64,000 nucleotides of DNA from Epiperipatus broadwayi (Eukaryota > Onychophora > Udeonychophora > Euonychophora > Peripatidae), in the NCBI GenBank assembly GCA_028023455.1, contig JAQFVV010012398.1, positions 9,198,682 to 9,262,681 on the forward strand, written 5' to 3'. Below the pieces are notes generated by a model, which was not told where the DNA came from, did no database searches, and saw nothing but the letters and a program-made list of their open reading frames with translations. Both the position numbers and the translations under genes were made by a program. Position 1 is the stretch's first letter. Every line of letters starts with the position of its first letter. Positions 58,106-64,000 of the stretch are shown in pieces.

Positions 58106-58220
58106 AAGAATCATAATTTACTAATTATACAATTCATCTTCAGAGAACTTTAAAACTCAAGCCAACAATAAAAGCAAAACTTGATCTTAAGAACTTTGAA
58201 CATTTTTATTTAATTAATGT

Positions 58221-58670
58221 AATTGGTTTTGAGCTTATGGCTCACATCAGTGGAGAGCTAGAATATTCGAACCCTAAATCTAAAATATTAACTCAAAACC
58301 CAGAACTTATTTCATACGTAATATTTAAGTAGAAACTCTGAAATTTTTAGACATGAAAATGTCTTTAAATCCGGCTATCTAACTTAAATAGCTATATGGG
58401 ACTGAACTAAATTCAGATTACCATATTTTAATAGCCTCAGCATAGACAAAACTGGGCTATTAAAATATGGTAGATCTGAATTTAGTTCAGTTCCATATAG
58501 CTATTTAAGTTAGATAGCTGGATTTAAAAACATTTTCAGTCCGAAAATTTCAGTTTCTACTTAAATATTACGTATGAAATAAGTGCTGAGTTTTGAGTTG
58601 ATATTTTAGATCTAGGGTTCGAATATTCTAGCTCTTCACTGACATGAGCCATAAGTTCAAAACCAGTTGG
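58221..58670. mobile_element. 450-bp fold-back element, 216-bp arms
   Basis: Arms 58221-58436 and 58455-58670 pair around an 18-nt loop, from CCATATTTTAATAGCC/GGCTATTAAAATATGG outward to AATTGGTTTTGAGCTTATGGCTCA and its inverse (in part). Mismatches are few. A single arm of the same family is at 23980-24230 and a shorter piece is near 28800. Non-coding. Confidence 0.9.
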
Positions 58671-60539
58671 TCTGGAGATGGGAGAGTTCTGGATAAAGAT
58701 TTTAAATATTTTCTCATATTGCACTTATCAATTAAGAGCTTGTTTGAGCTATTGGTATGCTCTCTGTATTACATTTTTGTAAATACAAGCTTATAAAAGT
58801 AATGTCATGTTATATATGACTTGCTTTTTTGATTATTAATTAATGTAATAAAATTAGAAATAACTGCTAAAAGAGTGTTTACATTTTATCACGTTTCATA
58901 AAAGCCTAGACAGAAAATAGTCTGAGACCTAATTGACATTAGTAAAGTGGTAGTGTAGTATTAATTGCTGTTATCAATGCAGTCTTTAAATAGAAGCTAG
59001 AAGTGTTATTTTAAATTATAAATTGCATTATTTTAATAAATCATATATTAACAATTTAATGCTTATTATTGCTCACTAAAAATAATAAGTACTATTACTT
59101 CCTTTTTTTCTTTATAGTAGTGTGCTACACTTTTGTATGTGTATTTGTTGTTAATACAATATTCATCGATATCTCTAAATTAAAAGAAGTAGCTTGATAA
59201 ATTATTAAAAAGATCGGATTAAATAAATACTGATTTGGTAATTGTAGTTCAGGTATATTAAATGGATGCATCTTTTTACCTCTCTACCATACTATGAGCA
59301 ATAAAAACATTTATATGAATTACTACTAATGTTGATTGTATGTTGCAAAAATGATCTAAACATCAGATGCATTTGAGCATAGTTATAATGATGGACAATG
59401 AAGATGTAAAGTTGATATCAATTCATGTAGTCTCAGTGAAGGGAGAGAAGACACTACATTAATTCAACACTCAGAAAAGTTAGAAACACAATGTAATTGA
59501 TCATTTGACACAGACACTGATTTCATGGTTCAAAGCAATAACCTTGAATGCAAGCAATGTAAGCTAAACATTTTACAACTTCTGAAGTTAATTATTATGA
59601 TTTGATGCCTTAATTGAATGCTGTTTTAACTTTAAAAGCATCCTCCATAAATTTGCACAAATATTATCAAGGATTTTAGATGTTAACTTATTTTCATGAC
59701 ATCTGCAAACTCAATTTTTTTTCTTCTATGAAATATTTGTATCAAAATCATAATGTTTATACTAATGATACTTTCACTACTAGATTTATAAAAAAAATTA
59801 ATAAGTGTGTGTGTGTGTGTGTGTGTGTGTAAGATTAAATTAAACAATACTAAATAATATAAAATATAGTCTGAAAGATAAACTATTGTTATATTTAATG
59901 CAATGACTATATTTTATATTATTCATTGTTGTTAAATTAATCCTACATATGAGATAATTTCTTTTAAGAAGATTATTAAAATGAGTAGGAATTGACTCTT
60001 TCTTTATAGATTTGATTTAAGTGAAGCTGCATGGACATCTCTGATTTAAATTTTATAGTTGTTAGTGTTCGTAGTCTGTTTAAATCTTTATATAAGAGTT
60101 TGGGAAATGAATAAAAATGATTTGATTTTTAATGGCTTTGATACTAGAGGTGATTGCATTATATATACAATTGTGTAATTTATTTTTATAATCTTAAAAT
60201 CTGCAATTCTTTTGTTTATTTGATTAATATGGAGAGTGGGCAAAGGTATCAGCATGATTCATAGGATTCCTTATGCACTCACCTTTTTTGGAAGGGAAAG
60301 ACAGTCACCATTAGTCTGAGGAAAATGCAAAGGTATTCCAGATACAATATAAATATCGAGATTTACATTCAACCTATTAAGAAGGATAGCTAAACTTATT
60401 CCCAAAATTATTCTTCCAACTTTAATAATTCCAACTGATACTCCACCACCTCTGCAAAAAGGTTGACTGAATCACATAATAAATAATATTCAAAAAATAC
60501 AGTTCTTTCCTTTCAAAAAGAAACAAAGAATATATACTG
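58671..60539. other. AT-rich DNA with a (GT)13 tract
   Basis: A perfect GT microsatellite lies at 59805-59830. No gene is seen. Confidence 0.6.
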
Positions 60540-61121
60540 GGAAGCATACCTACTGATTAACAAAACACTATCAATTGAGAAAACACAACTGGTCATCACG
60601 AATCATAATCTCATTAGAAAGTTCAAAAGGTGGAGCTTAGAACCTAAGTTTTTTGATTTCCTACTCAAAATAAACATGGAAGTGCTTACCATTAACTACT
60701 TTCTGGTAACCTGTAGAGGCTTTGTCATGATAGAATCCCTCTATTTTCTATGTAAACAAGAGGAAGATACAATTTTTCATATATTAGAGGATTGCATAAA
60801 GATGCAGGAATGTAGAAGCAGAAACAGCCACTCATAGCCTTGGTAAGACAAGCAATAGCAACAGGCCAATATATGATAATTACAGGTGTTACTTTCTTAA
60901 TATTCAATATGTGGTTAACCAGACATGAAGGGATATTGGGATCAAATGATACCATACTCTCACAGATATTCCTGAAAAAACTCATGAAAACTAAAACTAG
61001 AGATCAACTCATCACACTCATTTCATTTACAGTGCAACATGGGAGCTCTTATCCCAAAGTAGATGAACATCAGGAGAGAAACTATAAAAAACAGAACCAA
61101 ATGGACACATACAGGAATTGA
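60540..61121 (+). pseudogene. LINE 3' end with zf-RVT domain, copy 2 (broken)
   Basis: Same family as 46287-46862. IYWEAYLLINKT, LIRKFKRWSLEPKFFDFLLKIN, LCKQEEDTIFHILEDC at about 60750-60800 (the first Cys of C-x2-C-x8-H-x4-C is replaced by Tyr), a stop, then in the frame 60840-61121 VTFLIFNMWLTRHEGIL and KKLMKTKTRDQLITLI. The loss of one zinc ligand and the frame break make it the more decayed copy. Confidence 0.8.
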
Positions 61122-63689
61122 GATGTAATAGACAAGGTTGCCATTTGAGAGAGCAGCAAACAAGTAATGACAACAATGGCACAAAGAGTTCATTGTCAAA
61201 AGAGCAATGAATCTGCACCAGCTCTGAAAACTCTCTATCAGAACCTAGACACATGCATAGGCTGTACAGATGAACATTGATGCAGTCTTAAAAAACACAG
61301 AACAAAAAGAAACAAGGACAGTCCTGCAGATGATTCAAAGGCAACACAGAACATTAAAACCATGAAACAACTCAGAGCAAAATTAGACTTTACTCTATTT
61401 GAGATCAAATCATTTTACAAAATACATGTAGAAATTTTTTGATTGTTTCTTTGATTAACCACTATACATACTAGTAATAAACATTCTTGATAAAAAATTT
61501 AAAAAAATTGTTAAATAGTCTTCAAGCTCTAAAGGCACTGGGAATTTTGCTTGTAATATTTATAATTGCCAATATATAATAAAGACCAAGTAAGCAAATC
61601 CACTTTTTTTTATCACTGTATCATTACTTGTGCATTATTACAGTGATAAAGAAAGGTAGATATGTTTAATTATTTATAACTTTATCAATACATATAGGAG
61701 AATATATGATGAAAGGAAGAACATAATATAATGAAGAAGGTAAATTTTAATTCAAAATACTGCTTAATAAGTTTTGTAAAGAGTCTCTTTATAGCTGGTC
61801 TATTACTAGATCTTTCAGAAAAGAAGTGATTGTTGAAATCAAAAAACTGATAGCTCTGATAATATAGTTATTTTTTGAGTCTGTTCTCAATGGCAGTCTG
61901 TACAGAATAGACAAGACAATATATTTTGGCTAAAGAAATGTCTCCAGTGATCAATAATATTTTAATGATTGCAAGTGCTTGCTTTATTTTTAAATCTTTT
62001 AATAAAGAAGTTGACTGCTCAGATAATGAACTAATTAATAACTGTAGTAATATTATGTTTTAAAAATGTATTAAAGTTCAAAAAATATAGTTATTCAAGA
62101 AATCATATGGCACTCAAACAACTAAATAACAGATTAGACCCAACTATTCCATTCAGTTCACTAATTTTTTTTTTATTTACACATCTAAGTCCCTATTCCT
62201 CTGTCCAATTTTGTTGAAAATTAATTTTGTTAATTTCATTATTAGAAACTGTTATCAACATAATATAGAGTTTAGATTCATTAAGAGTTATCTTTTGATA
62301 GTTTTGGTGCTCTTCATTAATTAAACTAAGAGTTTCTGATCAGATATGGACTATTTTACTTTGAGTTTTAAAAGTTGTTAATGTAGCACTCAGTCATTAT
62401 GATACCATTTTTCATTTCCATCACAAGAACTAAGGTTAGAAGGATGAAAATGATTAATATCTGTCTATTCATAATGATTTGCAGATCATTTATGCTCATT
62501 ACTAATATATAGTTCTGCATGGTGTAATAGAGTGTTGAATTTGGAGTTCAAGTCTATGGATCCAGAAAAACATCTGTTGCTAAAATTTCAAATGAACTCC
62601 AGGGCAATAAATCACTTGATTATTTTTACTAGCATATATTGTTGTTTTTTTAAATTTTGCATTGTATCTTGAATATTTTATTTCTATAGAAACTTTCAGA
62701 AGCTTTCATTTCTGGTAATAGTTTTTTAGGGAGGTGGGGAGGGGTACTTAGTAAAGGATTGGTGCTACTTTCATTAAAGTCAGTGAAATCACTTTTTTAT
62801 TTTTTGAGTATTTTCACTTTTGCATCTAAAATTGATGTACTATAACTATTAATCAAAAAATCTAATTCTATTTGATTACTCAGTTACTTCTTTTATATAT
62901 TTTATGAATAAGATATAGAAGTAAGTTGTTTTAGAAAACCCATCTTGAAGATAATTCACAAAGATCTGTCAAAAATATTACCAAAATCACATTTTTCTTT
63001 ATTTTGCCATAATATCTTATAAATTCTATTTATCCAAACCACTTCAAACACTTTTTAGCAAAACACTTTATTTGTACATTTCAACTGACCTGCAGTCTTC
63101 TTCAGAGCTATGAAATAATGAACAAAATAAAATAAAATACATAACTATATAATAACACTATAAAAAATGTAAACAATAAAAAACTAAAAACAATATAAAA
63201 TATATTTTTAAAAAAAACTAATAAAACTGAAATAAATAATCAAACCCAAATAAAACAATTAATATAGATTATACATGTGTATTCTTAACTTTATACATAT
63301 ATATTCAAGGACAACTATTAATCTAAATATATCTCATCTATTTTATTATTATTAACAATCTACTAATTATTTTATTCTTCAGAAATCTAAACTTTATGGT
63401 TATTAACTAATATTCTTTTAATTTTAAATCATATAATATCTATTATTTCCTTACTCATTCTTCTGCTAAAAATAATATTTTATATTTATTATTATTTCTT
63501 AATATTTAAAACCTATAAGCATTATAATCTTTGAACTTACCCAGTTCATTTTAATCTCTTAAAAACATATAAAGCAGTATAATATAAATTTATGAGAATT
63601 ATTAATAATAATGAAAGTTAAAGTGTATAAAATAATAAATATATATAAATAAAGAGTTGTAGAGGATATGTATATTTGGTTTAATTAAT
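61122..63689. other. AT-rich DNA, no gene called
   Basis: 61122-61430 is A-rich and GC-richer than the rest, and may be the 3' untranslated end of the LINE copy before it. A weak minus-strand likeness to a LINE linker (KMGFLKQLTSISYS-like, about 62800-62960) is too poor to call. The rest shows nothing. Confidence 0.4.
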
Positions 63690-64000
63690 ATGTAATAGAG
63701 GGAGCTAGGAAAACAAGGAAGTGAAGTTTTAGGGAGTCTGATATTTAAAGAATATAATTCGGGAAACTTTTAAAGGGGGGTAGGTTTTTAAATTGTAATA
63801 TTATCAAAAAGAAGAAGAATGGATGGGATATAAGAAATAAGCAAAAAATGGTTGATTTAGATATAAGTGTAGATGTGAAGAGGGAATGGTTCTGTAAGAT
63901 TAATGGTAAGAAAGTTTGTTATAAATGTAATGAAGAAGAAAGAATCAAAAAAATTTATAAAAGAGTAGTTAGGAAAGAAGAAATTGTTAAAATTGGGTTT
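63690..64000 (+). mobile_element. Second PHD/SGNH-type LINE copy, 5'-truncated, runs off the window
   Basis: From CTAGGAAAACAAGGAAGTGAAG onward it aligns with 16032 and after: GGGA-TCTGATATTTAAAGAATATAATTC, AAACTTTTAAAGGGGG, and the frame NGKKVCYKCNEEERIKKIYKRVVRKEEIVKIG. The last matches NGKQVIYKYNGEERVKRIYKRVIRKEEIIKIG of copy 1. This copy keeps C-x2-C (CYKC) where copy 1 has IYKY, hinting that the original had a small zinc-binding motif between ORF1 and the endonuclease. It starts just after the SGNH domain. Confidence 0.88.

Noticed and set aside
61027-61254. A 75-codon minus-strand frame
   Set aside because: It runs antisense to the zf-RVT LINE tail and shows no known domain.
62730-63060. 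Minus-strand LINE linker between endonuclease and RT
   Set aside because: Only a short, shift-interrupted likeness (GFLKQLTSISYS-type) was seen; no endonuclease or RT block is found on either side.

Overview
The window is AT-rich animal nuclear DNA (roughly three quarters A+T by eye). I see no intact host gene, no rRNA and no ordinary tRNA. The transposon mix (several LINE clades, a Penelope-like fragment, a Merlin DNA transposon, tRNA-derived SINEs, many fold-back elements and ribozyme-bearing repeats) fits an invertebrate. I lean weakly to a mollusc, but the sequence alone does not prove it. All recognisable protein-coding DNA comes from mobile elements, and almost all of it is broken by stops and frameshifts.

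Layout. 0-7 kb: AT-rich DNA, a few GC-richer islands and a candidate LTR (3.34-3.57 kb). 7.0-7.5 kb: a near-perfect 231-bp-arm inverted repeat. 10.9-11.5 kb: a fold-back element with a hammerhead ribozyme-like core in each arm. 11.8 and 30.4 kb: two copies of a tRNA-related SINE. 15.1-19.6 kb: a long, decayed LINE whose first ORF has a PHD finger and an SGNH (GDSL) hydrolase domain, followed by endonuclease and reverse transcriptase. 19.7-20.9 kb: the GIY-YIG end of a Penelope-like element between inverted flanks. 22.4-22.9 kb: the best hammerhead-bearing fold-back. 23.6 kb: a tRNA-like SINE with a 14-bp target duplication. 24.3-25.2 kb: an antisense RT remnant. 32.5-35.5 kb: a non-coding element ending in a second copy of the candidate LTR, preceded by a polypurine tract. 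37.1-39.5 kb: a block of satellites. 39.7-40.4 kb: a complete, internally deleted Merlin transposon with both terminal repeats.

40.8-54.8 kb holds an antisense jockey-like RT remnant, three RTE-like LINE copies (41.6, 43.7, 52.3-54.8 kb), a 740-bp element with about 210-bp inverted ends (44.6-45.3 kb), a LINE 3' end with a zinc-binding domain and an unbroken frame (46.3-46.9 kb), and two large fold-backs (49.9 and 50.4-51.1 kb). 55-64 kb has a small hairpin, a third hammerhead core (55.4 kb), a 450-bp fold-back (58.2-58.7 kb), a second copy of the zinc-binding LINE end (60.5-61.1 kb) and the start of a second copy of the PHD/SGNH LINE running off the right edge.

The most noteworthy signal is the hammerhead-bearing family. 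Four related loci (11, 22, 42 and 55 kb) share one body. Two are arranged as inverted pairs, and the 22.75 and 55.46 kb copies keep the CUGAUGA...GAAA core with stems I, II and III foldable. All functional statements rest on reading and hand folding. No search or folding program was run.
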